11,190 nt of DNA from Hyphomicrobiales bacterium (GTDB lineage Bacteria; Pseudomonadota; Alphaproteobacteria; Rhizobiales; Beijerinckiaceae), in contig OMIJ01000145.1 in the NCBI GenBank assembly GCA_900299065.1, forward strand, positions 1 to 11,190, in the 5' to 3' direction. Below the pieces are notes generated by a model, which worked only from the letters and a program-made list of their open reading frames with translations, did not search any database and was not told where the DNA came from. The position numbers and the translations under genes are program-made. Below, one piece after another: positions 1-6,797 of the stretch. Numbering within the stretch: position 1 is the stretch's first letter; every line of letters starts with the position of its first letter.

Positions 1-43
1 TGAAATTTACAGAAACCTCGACCTGGAATCCCTTCTGATCTGA
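1..43 (+). other. Possible 3' tail of an upstream gene
   Basis: A strong plus-strand terminator lies at 95-131, so a gene probably ends near the left edge. Two frames stay open from the window start: one stops at 36-38 (tail ends ETSTWNPF) and the other at 41-43 (tail ends LDLESLLI). The third frame has a stop at 1-3. Which of the two tails is real, and what the gene is, cannot be decided from so few residues. Confidence 0.3.
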
Positions 44-94
44 AATCGCCGCAGAGCCAGGCTAGAGCTTAGTCGCAATCCTCATTTTGATTTT

Positions 95-131
95 GGCCCG
101 GACCATGCCATGGTTCGGGCCTTAATTTATC
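95..131 (+). terminator. Rho-independent terminator of the upstream gene
   Basis: The arm 95-107 (GGCCCGGACCATG) pairs with 109-121 (CATGGTTCGGGCC). The stem is close to 12 base pairs with one G-T wobble and a very short loop. It is followed by the T-rich run TTAATTTAT. The minus strand has no T tract after the hairpin, so it most likely ends transcription arriving from the left. It sits only 12 bases before the start of the next gene, so read-through would be needed for co-transcription. Confidence 0.75.
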
Positions 132-143
132 GGTCTTACCATC

Positions 144-899
144 ATGATCGAACAAGCAATGATGTTCGCCCTTGGCTTTGCAATTTGCGGCCTTTTGGCG
201 ATTGCCATTCTCCCCGCCTTCTGGCGACGGGCCATGCGCCTGTCGGCCCGCCGCGTTCAAATGCAAGTGCCGCTGTCCATGGATGAGATCTTGGCCGAGC
301 GAGATCTTCTGCGAGCTGAATTTGCCTTCACACAACGCCGTCTTGAACAAAGACTGGAAGCTTTGGTTGCGCGGCAAGCACAAGACATGCGCGCTTTGGG
401 CGGCAGTCAGGCGGAAGCTGCTCAGAGCAAGCACAATTATGAAAAGACTGCCAGCCAACTGGCCGAGCGCGATCAGCAATATGCACAAGCGCGCGATCAG
501 CTTGCGGCGCTGGGCAAACAGCTCAATGAAGTCTCAGCTCTGCGCGATCAGCAAGAGACGCAATTGCGTGATCAGATTGTTCAAATCAATGCAATGGAGC
601 GGGCCTATCAAAGCCTCTCCGATATTGCCGAGGAGCGGCGCGCCCTCATTGCCTCGCTTGAGACGCGCCTCTCGGGCCTTGAGATGCAATTGAGCGATAC
701 TCAAGAGCGCCTCCTACAAGAGCAGCAAGCAGCTAGGCAGGAGGGACAAGACATGCCGGATATGCCATTTGTCCACCAATCGCGCTTGCATATAGCCGAG
801 CCTCTAACCCCTGTGACCAATCTGCCCATGCTGGACCCTCCCGCTTTGGGAGTAAAATCCCCTGACAGCCATAGCCCGGTAAAAGGCCAAAATTTATGA
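144..899 (+). CDS. Membrane-anchored coiled-coil protein of unknown function
   Basis: A 251-residue protein that I do not recognise as a named family. One hydrophobic segment at about residues 7-26 is followed by a basic stretch (WRRAMRLSARR). That suggests a single N-terminal anchor with the rest in the cytoplasm. Residues about 48-200 are rich in Glu, Gln, Arg, Ala and Leu without helix breakers, typical of a long coiled coil. Four R-D-Q triplets occur in the middle of it. The last 45 residues are proline-rich and probably disordered. No Shine-Dalgarno is obvious before ATG 144; the ATGs at 159 and 162 are alternatives but would shorten the anchor. The next gene starts 13 bases after the stop, so the two are probably co-transcribed. 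A scaffold or envelope-associated role is possible, but nothing in the sequence proves it. Confidence 0.8.
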   Translation: MIEQAMMFALGFAICGLLAIAILPAFWRRAMRLSARRVQMQVPLSMDEILAERDLLRAEFAFTQRRLEQRLEALVARQAQDMRALGGSQAEAAQSKHNYEKTASQLAERDQQYAQARDQLAALGKQLNEVSALRDQQETQLRDQIVQINAMERAYQSLSDIAEERRALIASLETRLSGLEMQLSDTQERLLQEQQAARQEGQDMPDMPFVHQSRLHIAEPLTPVTNLPMLDPPALGVKSPDSHSPVKGQNL

Positions 900-912
900 A
901 AGGCCTCCGCTA

Positions 913-1143
913 ATGCCGCAACTTGCAGCCGATCCTGCGCGCCCTCACAAAGAGCAATTGCGCTTGGCTTTTGCCAGCCTGCAGGAGGAGATCAAGGCTC
1001 TACCCCTTCCAGCCCCTGCGGGCTTTGCTATGGCTCATCCCGATATGGCCAAAGAGCAAAGATTGCGTCAGGCACTGGCGGAGCTGGGCCAGAACCTGAT
1101 CGCGCTCACCGCCCTGCAAAAGGAGCAGGGATCTGAAAACTAA
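913..1143 (+). CDS. Small hypothetical protein
   Basis: A 76-residue protein with no recognisable domain. It is dominated by two predicted amphipathic helices (about 11-29 and 46-72) rich in Ala, Leu, Glu and Gln. A Pro-Ala linker (LPLPAPAG, about 31-38) separates them. It has no signal peptide or membrane segment. It lies 13 bases downstream of the coiled-coil gene on the same strand. Its helical content, like that of its neighbour, would allow the two products to interact; this is inference only. The start has no clear ribosome-binding site, so translation may depend on coupling with the upstream gene. Codon use resembles the neighbouring genes. Confidence 0.65.
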   Translation: MPQLAADPARPHKEQLRLAFASLQEEIKALPLPAPAGFAMAHPDMAKEQRLRQALAELGQNLIALTALQKEQGSEN

Positions 1144-1158
1144 GGCGCTAAACGCGCC
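1144..1158 (+). terminator. Weak hairpin after the small hypothetical gene
   Basis: GGCGC (1144-1148) and GCGCC (1154-1158) form a 5-base-pair stem with the loop TAAAC, immediately after the TAA stop. What follows is AAAGGGTAAATTTG, which is not a proper T tract. It could be a weak or factor-dependent terminator. Confidence 0.3.
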
Positions 1159-1211
1159 AAAGGGTAAATTTGTCGGCCTGAGTTCATCCCAATAAAGTTT
1201 CTCAAGACATA

Positions 1212-1239
1212 TTGACCCAGCCCGCTCTGTCGCTATGAT
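1212..1239 (+). promoter_or_regulatory. Sigma70-type promoter of the tRNA-Leu gene
   Basis: The -35 element TTGACC (1212-1217) and the -10 element TATGAT (1234-1239) each match the sigma70 consensus at 5 of 6 positions. They are separated by 16 bases. A transcript would begin near 1246, about 25 bases before the tRNA. Confidence 0.7.
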
Positions 1240-1271
1240 CCGCCCACTTCGCTTCGGCCTTGCCGCTGCGA

Positions 1272-1356
1272 GCCCCTATGGCGGAACTGGTAGACGCGTC
1301 CGACTCAAAATCGGATTCCGCAAGGAGTGCTGGTTCGATTCCGGCTAGGGGCACCA
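1272..1356 (+). tRNA. tRNA-Leu (anticodon CAA)
   Basis: The acceptor strand GCCCCTA (1272-1278) pairs with TAGGGGC (1346-1352), followed by discriminator A and an encoded CCA (1354-1356). The anticodon stem TCCGA/TCGGA (1299-1303 and 1311-1315) encloses the 7-base loop CTCAAAA, with anticodon CAA at 1306-1308, which reads UUG. The T arm (GGTTCGATTCC) and the long variable arm, typical of class II leucine tRNAs, are both present. The total length of 85 bases is normal. It is the only RNA gene seen in the window and is expressed from its own promoter. Confidence 0.97.
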
Positions 1357-1456
1357 ATTCTTCGCAGCAGTCTCCTTTCTTCCCGGCTTTACATGAGCCC
1401 AGCCTTGGCATGCGAAGGAACTTCGCAAGCCGCAGGTGAGAAGCCTCCTCAAAGAT

Positions 1457-1494
1457 CAGAATAAAATCGCCAGGAGGTTGTAAGGCCTCCTGGC
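1457..1494 (-). terminator. Rho-independent terminator of the metallo-hydrolase gene
   Basis: GCCAGGAGG (1469-1477) and CCTCCTGGC (1486-1494) form a perfect 9-base-pair stem with an 8-base loop. On the minus strand the hairpin is followed by GATTTTATT. It begins 14 bases beyond the stop codon of the metallo-beta-lactamase-fold gene and prevents read-through into the convergent tRNA. Confidence 0.8.
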
Positions 1495-1508
1495 CATAGG
1501 GTTTGTCA

Positions 1509-2558
1509 TCACCGCATGGGTGTGAAGGATTGTTGCACTTTGAGTTGAGTGGCGCGGGCGCAATTTTCTGTGACCTTGAAATAACGCTGAACCCAATCCG
1601 CACCATTTTCAAACGGATGCGCGCCCTCGCCCCGGCCAGCCAGCATGCGGGTTTTATTATAGGCGCTGTCAAACTCAGAATGATTGGAGATGAGAACACT
1701 CGCCCCCGTTTCTTTTGCCTTTTCGGCTAAATGGCGCTGCGAGGCTATATAGGTCTCAAGGTTTTTAATGCTCCATTCCGGCAGGGTCCATTCATAAACA
1801 AGTGCTGTGCCACCGGAGTAAACGACATTCACAGGACGACCGCGATCGGTAACCTGAAAAGTAAAGGATTGCGTTCCATCCGTATGTCCGGGCGTGAACC
1901 AGAGTGTGACTGTCGATTCTCCCAAAGTGATCTTCATGCCGTCCACTGCGACAATATCGCGCTTGGGTGCCATGGTCTTGAAGCGATTGGGTAGCCGTTC
2001 AACCAGGCTCCAATCAGGTTCGCTCATCACCACGCGCGCGCCATAGCGTTTCTGAATCATTTCAGCCCCGCCAATATGATCCTGATGCGCATGCGAGATG
2101 ATCACATATTTAATGTCTTTGGGATCAAGTCCCAGTTTTTGTAATCCGCCAATGATCAATTCCTCGGAATTATAAGGATAGATCGTGTCAAACAGAATAA
2201 TGCCCTCGCTTGTCTTCAGCGCCCAGGACGAATGCACCTTGCCGCCAACAAAATAGAATTGATCGAAGACTTTCGCCGGATCGCCATACCAAGTTGAACG
2301 TGCCGGAGCCGAGCTGGGAACTTCCACATAGGCAGGCGTCTTATCGCTAAGATCCTCACTGCGGCTTGGAGGCAATAAACAAAGACGTGAAAGCGTACCC
2401 AGAAATTCAAATTCCGCTGAATCCTTTGCCGCCTGTTGAGCCGCCTCGACCTCATCAAGGGTCTTTGGTTTCAGACTAAAGACTTGCGCTTGCGCGCTCG
2501 CATGGCATGTGAGCGCACCCGCAATAATCGTAGCTAAAACTGATTTGAAACTAAGCAT
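1509..2558 (-). CDS. Exported metallo-beta-lactamase-fold hydrolase, B3-like
   Basis: A 349-residue zinc hydrolase. Residues 1-24 look like a Sec signal peptide with an Ala-X-Ala type cleavage region (ASAQAQ), so the enzyme should act in the periplasm. The metal ligands of the fold are all visible: H156-x-H158-x-D160-H161 (HAHQDH), H225 (TPGHTDG) and H293 (SNHSEFD). This His/His/His plus Asp/His/His layout is that of subclass B3 enzymes and their non-lactamase relatives. The mature part has only two cysteines, C60 and C333, which could form a disulfide. The start at 2558 has a good ribosome-binding site (GGAGAAGGG). It is longer than classical B3 lactamases because of about 75 extra residues before the core and a C-terminal extension. 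Beta-lactam hydrolysis is possible but unproven; lactonase or another ester-hydrolase activity is equally open. It is transcribed alone, divergently from the sulfate operon. Confidence 0.9.
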   Translation of the reverse strand: MLSFKSVLATIIAGALTCHASAQAQVFSLKPKTLDEVEAAQQAAKDSAEFEFLGTLSRLCLLPPSRSEDLSDKTPAYVEVPSSAPARSTWYGDPAKVFDQFYFVGGKVHSSWALKTSEGIILFDTIYPYNSEELIIGGLQKLGLDPKDIKYVIISHAHQDHIGGAEMIQKRYGARVVMSEPDWSLVERLPNRFKTMAPKRDIVAVDGMKITLGESTVTLWFTPGHTDGTQSFTFQVTDRGRPVNVVYSGGTALVYEWTLPEWSIKNLETYIASQRHLAEKAKETGASVLISNHSEFDSAYNKTRMLAGRGEGAHPFENGADWVQRYFKVTENCARATQLKVQQSFTPMR

Positions 2559-2791
2559 AGGCCCTTCTCCCGTGTGAGCTGGATAATGACTGGGGGCGGG
2601 CGATTAAAAACGCTCTTGATATTGGCTGATCTGATAATCCCCCAATGCACGAAGCGTAATTCAGCGACTATAAACTGTCTAGCTTCCCCTTTAGCGCCGC
2701 TGCAGCCCAATAAGATGCTGCCAAACGTCCAGCACGATCCTTAACGACATCAAGAACCAGACAGCTCTCGCACGGACGCAGGAGCTTAAGC

Positions 2792-2863
2792 AAAGGGGGT
2801 CATAGAAATAAGCTGCTGAATTTAATGATATAAAACAATTTCTGCAGAGATGACCCCCCCTTT
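2792..2863. repeat. Two-part inverted repeat upstream of sbp
   Basis: The outer arms GGGGGTCAT (2795-2803) and ATGACCCCC (2850-2858) match perfectly over 9 base pairs. AAA/TTT at 2792-2794 and 2861-2863 could extend them if two C residues bulge. The inner arms 2813-2823 (CTGCTGAATTT) and 2837-2847 (AATTTCTGCAG) match at 9 of 11 positions. A 9-versus-2-base internal loop separates the two stems, and the apical loop is AT-rich. The right edge lies 5 bases before the predicted -35 box. It could be an operator pair, a structured RNA, a bidirectional terminator or the remnant of a small mobile element. Confidence 0.65.
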
Positions 2864-2868
2864 CATTA

Positions 2869-2896
2869 TTGACAATCCCGACTGAATTAGTAGTAT
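2869..2896 (+). promoter_or_regulatory. Sigma70-like promoter of the sulfate transport operon
   Basis: A perfect -35 box TTGACA (2869-2874) is followed after 16 bases by TAGTAT (2891-2896), which matches the -10 consensus at 4 of 6 positions. Transcription would start near 2903, giving a leader of about 36 bases. The ribosome-binding site GAGG lies 6 bases before the ATG of sbp. Confidence 0.6.
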
Positions 2897-2938
2897 TTAA
2901 AAATCATCACACTTCTAGCGTTATTTACGAGGATCATC

Positions 2939-4000
2939 ATGTTGTCGGGTCATAAGTCTTCGCCTCGTACACGCTCTCTGGCTCGGCTTCTTTTCGCCGG
3001 CCTTTTGTGCGGCATGAGCTTTGGCGGTCTGATGACAGGGACTGCGCAAGCACAAGCGCCTGCAGCTATGCTCAACGTCTCCTATGATCCCACCCGCGAA
3101 TTGTACAAAGCCATCAATGCAGCATTTGCCGCTGAATGGAAGACCAAAACCGGTCAGACACTCGATTTGAAAGCCTCGCATGCAGGATCGGGAGCGCAAG
3201 CGCGAGCAATTATAGATGGTCTGAAAGCTGATGTGGTCACACTCGCTTTAGCTCCGGATATTGATGCCATCGTCAAGCAATCTGGGAAGATCGCGCCGGA
3301 TTGGCAAAAGCGACTCCCGAATAATTCCTCGCCTTATCTTTCGACCATTCTCTTCCTGGTTAAAAAGGGCAATCCTAAGGGCATTAAGGATTGGGATGAT
3401 CTGGTCAAACCGGGTGTGCAGGTCATCACGCCCAACCCGAAAACATCGGGAGGGGCGCGTTGGAATTATCTCGCCGCCTGGGGTTTTGCGCAGAAGAAAT
3501 TTGGCGGCGATGAAGTCAAAGTCGTTGAATTCATCAAAGCACTTTTTAAAAATGCACCTGTGCTCGACACGGGCGCGCGCGGCTCGACACTCACTTTCGC
3601 CCAGCGCGGCATTGGTGATGTGCTGATCGCCTGGGAGAATGATGCATTTCTCGCCTTTGAGGAATTTGGCACGGATCGCTTCGAGATCATCACTCCCTCG
3701 CTGTCAATTCTGGCTGAACCGCCAGTCGCTGTGGTTGATCAAGTGGTGGATGCAAATGGCAATCGCAAATTAGCTGAGGCCTATTTGCAATTTCTCTACA
3801 CGCCTGCTGCGCAGAAAATCATCGCCAAAAATTATCTGCGGCCCATCGATAAAAGCGCAGCCGATGCAAACGATTTGAAGCGGTTTAAAGATTTGCCCTT
3901 GTTGCAGATTGATCGAGACTTTGGTGGTTGGGATCAGGCCAATAAGAAACACTTTGTCGATGGGGCAAGTTTCGATCAGATCTATTCGCCAGGAAAATAG
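2939..4000 (+). CDS. sbp: Periplasmic sulfate-binding protein
   Basis: The 353-residue substrate-binding component of the sulfate/thiosulfate ABC importer (CysP/Sbp family). It captures sulfate in the periplasm and delivers it to CysT-CysW. Residues 1-40 are a signal peptide (basic start, hydrophobic core, cleavage near AQAQA). The mature protein opens with the family hallmark LNVSYDPTRELY (45-56). It carries SHAGSG (80-85), DVVTLALAPDIDAI (98-111) and the signature NPKTSGGARWNYLAAW (166-181). These loops contact the dehydrated sulfate ion in the family. The usual SHGGSG appears here as SHAGSG, a mild substitution. The ATG at 2939 is preceded by GAGG. It is the first gene of the operon, with the next starting 5 bases after its stop. 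Sbp and CysP, the sulfate- and thiosulfate-preferring paralogues, cannot be separated with certainty; Sbp is favoured. Confidence 0.95.
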   Translation: MLSGHKSSPRTRSLARLLFAGLLCGMSFGGLMTGTAQAQAPAAMLNVSYDPTRELYKAINAAFAAEWKTKTGQTLDLKASHAGSGAQARAIIDGLKADVVTLALAPDIDAIVKQSGKIAPDWQKRLPNNSSPYLSTILFLVKKGNPKGIKDWDDLVKPGVQVITPNPKTSGGARWNYLAAWGFAQKKFGGDEVKVVEFIKALFKNAPVLDTGARGSTLTFAQRGIGDVLIAWENDAFLAFEEFGTDRFEIITPSLSILAEPPVAVVDQVVDANGNRKLAEAYLQFLYTPAAQKIIAKNYLRPIDKSAADANDLKRFKDLPLLQIDRDFGGWDQANKKHFVDGASFDQIYSPGK

Positions 4001-4005
4001 AGTTA

Positions 4006-4848
4006 ATGCCTGGCAAATCGTGGTTCTATCCGGCCTCTCCAATGCCCGGCTTTCGTCTGGCATTGGGGGCCAGCCTGCTTTGGGTCGGACTCATTGTCCT
4101 ATTGCCCTTGGCAGGCCTTGCCTTGCGCGCAAGTCAGATCGGGTTGGAAGGGGCAATCCAGATTCTCATGCAACCGCGCCTGCTAGCCGCTCTGCGTCTG
4201 TCCTTTGGTCTCTCCTTTGCCGCCGGGATATTGAGCATTCTTCTGGGCGGGCTGATTGCCTGGGTGCTCACACGTTATCATTTCACAGGTCGCCGCTTGC
4301 TGGACGCGGCGATTGATCTGCCTTTCGCTTTACCAACGGCCGTGGCGGGGATTGCCCTGACAACGCTTTATGCGCCTACAGGTTGGTTGGGGCGACCTTT
4401 AAATGAACTGGGTATTAAAGTCGCATTCACCCCGCTGGGGATTTTCATAGCGCTTGTTTTTATCGGCTTGCCATTTGCTGTTCGTACATTGCAACCCATC
4501 CTCGAGCAGACCGAAGTGGAAGTTGAAGAGGCATCCGCCTCTTTGGGTGCGAAGCGCTGGCAAACGATTCTCTATATTATTTTGCCGCCCCTGCTCCCTG
4601 CAGCGCTCGCAGGGTTTGCCCTCGCCTTTGCTCGCGCAATCGGAGAATATGGCTCAGTGATTTTTATTGCCGGCAACATTCCATTCTATACAGAAATTGC
4701 ACCTATATTGGTTGTGACAAGGCTGGAAGAATTTGACGAGCGTGGTGCAATAGTCGTTGCTATTATCATGTTGCTCGCCTCCTTCCTTTGTCTGTTGGCC
4801 ATTAACCTTGTGCAAGCCTGGACAAGACGCAGGTTGGGTCATGACTAA
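4006..4848 (+). CDS. cysT: Sulfate ABC transporter permease CysT
   Basis: A 280-residue inner-membrane permease (also called CysU). It pairs with CysW to form the translocation channel of the sulfate importer. About six hydrophobic segments are visible, beginning at residues 18-40 and 65-90. The cytoplasmic EAA loop that docks on the ATPase spans about 175-198 (EEASASLGAKRW followed by ILPPLLP). The motif ARAIGEYGSVIFIAGNIP (209-226) is characteristic of CysT. The start is 5 bases after the sbp stop. The only ribosome-binding candidate, AGGAAAATAGAG, overlaps the end of sbp, suggesting translational coupling. The 3' end overlaps cysW by 8 bases. Length is normal for the family. Confidence 0.95.
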   Translation: MPGKSWFYPASPMPGFRLALGASLLWVGLIVLLPLAGLALRASQIGLEGAIQILMQPRLLAALRLSFGLSFAAGILSILLGGLIAWVLTRYHFTGRRLLDAAIDLPFALPTAVAGIALTTLYAPTGWLGRPLNELGIKVAFTPLGIFIALVFIGLPFAVRTLQPILEQTEVEVEEASASLGAKRWQTILYIILPPLLPAALAGFALAFARAIGEYGSVIFIAGNIPFYTEIAPILVVTRLEEFDERGAIVVAIIMLLASFLCLLAINLVQAWTRRRLGHD

Positions 4849-5719
4849 ATCATTTCTGCAACGAGATCCCATCCAGCGCGATCGCGATATGGTTCGTGAG
4901 AGCCGTTTGGTCGAGCGCACTTTAATCGCTCTTGTCTTTGTCATACTCGCTTTATTTTTCTTTGCGCCAATGCTTGTTGTTTTTGTGGAAGCCGGGCGCA
5001 AAGGATTATTGGCCTATTTCACCGCAATTGCCGATCCGGAAACAAAGTCAGCCATCAAAATGACCCTGATGGTGGCTACCCTTGCTGTGCCTATCAATGC
5101 CCTGTTTGGCCTTGCAGCTGCATGGGCCATTGCACGATTTGAGTTTCCGTTGAAAAATTTGCTTGTGACGCTAATAGATCTCCCTTTTTCAGTTTCACCT
5201 GTTGTTGTCGGTTTATCCTTTGTGGTTTTGTTTGGCTCGCGGGGTTATTTCGCGCCCCTTCTCGTTCAATATAATCTTCAGATTATTTTTGCCTGGCCCG
5301 GCCTCGTCCTGGCTACAACCTTTGTCACTTTTCCTTTCGTGGCCCGTGAGCTCATTCCTCTCATGCAACAGCAGGGGGTTGAAGATGAGGAAGCAGCACT
5401 GACTTTAGGTGCATGTCCGTTGAAGATGTTTTTGACGGTCACTCTGCCCAATATCAAATGGGGCTTGATCTACGGAATTTTGCTTTGCAATGCGCGCGCT
5501 ATGGGTGAATTTGGGGCTGTAGCGGTTGTCTCGGGTCGAATAAGAGGGATGACGACCACGCTGCCTTTACAAGTTGAGGTTTTATACGGCGGTTTTGATC
5601 TGTCCGGAGCCTTTGCCATTGCCTCCATTTTAGCGGGGCTCGCTCTGGTCACTCTTATTATCAAAACTGTTCTCGAATGGCGACATGCGGCTGATCTGGC
5701 TGCAAGCCAGAGACATTGA
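4841..5719 (+). CDS. cysW: Sulfate ABC transporter permease CysW
   Basis: A 292-residue second permease subunit of the sulfate importer. The frame is open from an upstream ATG at 4757, but that would overlap cysT by 92 bases. The ATG at 4841 overlaps cysT by 8 bases (ATGACTAA) and gives the family's usual N-terminus, so it is preferred. About six membrane segments are visible, beginning at residues 28-50. The EAA loop lies at about 184-203 (EAALTLGACPLKMF then LP). The motif NARAMGEFGAVAVVSG (217-232) and the conserved TLPLQVEVLYGGFD (240-253) are typical of CysW. The product is cytoplasmic-membrane bound and contacts CysA through the EAA loop. Confidence 0.95.
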   Translation: MTKSFLQRDPIQRDRDMVRESRLVERTLIALVFVILALFFFAPMLVVFVEAGRKGLLAYFTAIADPETKSAIKMTLMVATLAVPINALFGLAAAWAIARFEFPLKNLLVTLIDLPFSVSPVVVGLSFVVLFGSRGYFAPLLVQYNLQIIFAWPGLVLATTFVTFPFVARELIPLMQQQGVEDEEAALTLGACPLKMFLTVTLPNIKWGLIYGILLCNARAMGEFGAVAVVSGRIRGMTTTLPLQVEVLYGGFDLSGAFAIASILAGLALVTLIIKTVLEWRHAADLAASQRH

Positions 5720-5726
5720 GGCTGTA

Positions 5727-6770
5727 ATGGACATTACCTTAAGCGGGTTGAAAAAAACCTTCGGTCAATCGCCAGCAATTCATGGCATTGATCTGAAAAT
5801 TGTTTCTGGCGAATTATTGGGCTTGCTGGGCCCCTCGGGATCGGGAAAGACAACTTTGCTGCGCATGATTGCAGGTCTTGAGCTGCCAACGGCAGGTCAA
5901 ATCTTCTTTGGCAAGGAAGATGCCTCTCATAAAACAATTCAGGAGCGACGCGTCGGTTTTGTCTTTCAATCCTATGCGCTGTTCAAACATATGAGTGTGG
6001 CAGAGAATATTGCCTATGGCCTGAAAGTGCGTCCAAAGGCGCAAAGGCTCGAAGCGGCTCAGATTTACAAACGAGTTGCTGAATTGCTCGATCTGATGCA
6101 ATTGGCGGGTTATGGTGGGCGATTTCCTGGCCAATTATCCGGCGGTCAGCGTCAGCGAGTCGCTTTGGCACGCGCGCTTGCAGTTGAGCCAAGAGTCCTT
6201 TTGCTTGATGAGCCTTTTGGCGCTTTGGATGCGCAGGTCCGTAAAGATTTGCGTCGCTGGTTGCGCGAAATTCATATGCGGACTGGCCATACAACAATCT
6301 TTGTCACCCATGATCAGGAGGAAGCGCTGGAGCTTTCTGATCGCGTGGCTGTTCTTGCAAATGGCCGACTTGAACAGGTTGCCAAGCCCGAGATCATTTA
6401 TGATCAACCGGCATCTGCTTTTGTGCATGGCTTCATCGGAGAATCTAATCAGATCTATGTCGAGCAGCTCAACGGACGTTTGTTCGCGGCCGGTTCTGAT
6501 TTGCACCTGCAATGTCAGGATCAGACAGATGGCCCTCACATCCTCTTTGTGCGCCCTCAGCATGTTAAACTCTCGCAGCCAACCGAGACGGGCTGGCGTG
6601 GCCAAATCAAAGCCATTCATCAGTCTTTTCTGGGCCGACGAGTCGAAATTGCCTTGTCAGATTTTAATGGCACACTTGATGCGATCGTCAATGATTCTGA
6701 AAAATTGGTCATAGGTGAAACGATAGGCGTTACGCTGTCTAATTATCGCCTCTTCGCTCTCGCTCGCTAG
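5727..6770 (+). CDS. cysA: Sulfate ABC transporter ATP-binding protein CysA
   Basis: A 347-residue ATPase that powers sulfate import. The ATG at 5727 is chosen, 7 bases after the cysW stop with GAGG just before it. An in-frame ATG at 5685 would add 14 residues overlapping cysW. Motifs from M1 are: Walker A GPSGSGKT (35-42), Q-loop Q81, signature LSGGQ (137-141), Walker B VLLLDEP (157-163), D-loop GALD, and switch His in FVTHD (H195). Residues beyond about 240 form a regulatory TOBE-like domain, as in the CysA/MalK group, with FVRPQHVKLS as a landmark. It is the last gene of the operon. No biosynthetic cys gene follows; the next gene is convergent and begins 27 bases away. Confidence 0.95.
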   Translation: MDITLSGLKKTFGQSPAIHGIDLKIVSGELLGLLGPSGSGKTTLLRMIAGLELPTAGQIFFGKEDASHKTIQERRVGFVFQSYALFKHMSVAENIAYGLKVRPKAQRLEAAQIYKRVAELLDLMQLAGYGGRFPGQLSGGQRQRVALARALAVEPRVLLLDEPFGALDAQVRKDLRRWLREIHMRTGHTTIFVTHDQEEALELSDRVAVLANGRLEQVAKPEIIYDQPASAFVHGFIGESNQIYVEQLNGRLFAAGSDLHLQCQDQTDGPHILFVRPQHVKLSQPTETGWRGQIKAIHQSFLGRRVEIALSDFNGTLDAIVNDSEKLVIGETIGVTLSNYRLFALAR

Positions 6771-6797
6771 CTTCTATCTGGAGCTTTAGCTGCGCTC

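Larger units (their letters stand above)
2559..2938. other. Divergent intergenic region between metallo-hydrolase and sulfate operon
   Basis: A 380-base stretch without a confirmed gene. It must hold the promoters of both divergent genes. Listed separately are a two-part inverted repeat (2792-2863), a sigma70-like promoter for the sulfate operon (2869-2896) and a short minus-strand open frame (2668-2799). No convincing promoter for the metallo-hydrolase was found by eye in 2559-2680. Confidence 0.6.

Noticed and set aside
1411..1427. Hairpin TGCGAAG-GAA-CTTCGCA downstream of the tRNA as a terminator
   Set aside because: There is no T tract on either side in either direction. It could be an RNA-processing structure but cannot be supported.
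1202..1699. 165-residue minus-strand open frame across the tRNA
   Set aside because: It runs antisense through tRNA-Leu and overlaps the 3' end of the metallo-hydrolase in another frame. It has no family features.
4757..4840. Longer N-terminus for CysW from ATG 4757
   Set aside because: It would add 28 residues that overlap cysT in another frame. ATG 4841, with the 8-base overlap, gives the normal family start.
4837..4873. Resemblance of the cysT/cysW junction (GGGTCAT then ATTTCTGCA) to the inverted repeat at 2792-2863
   Set aside because: The shared strings are short and the segment is coding. No matching inverted arms are present, so chance is the simpler explanation.
5685..5726. Longer N-terminus for CysA from ATG 5685
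   Set aside because: The extra 14 residues overlap the end of cysW. ATG 5727 has a GAGG site and the normal CysA start.
6135..6620. 161-residue minus-strand open frame inside cysA
   Set aside because: It is antisense to a clear CysA ATPase domain and has no signature of its own.
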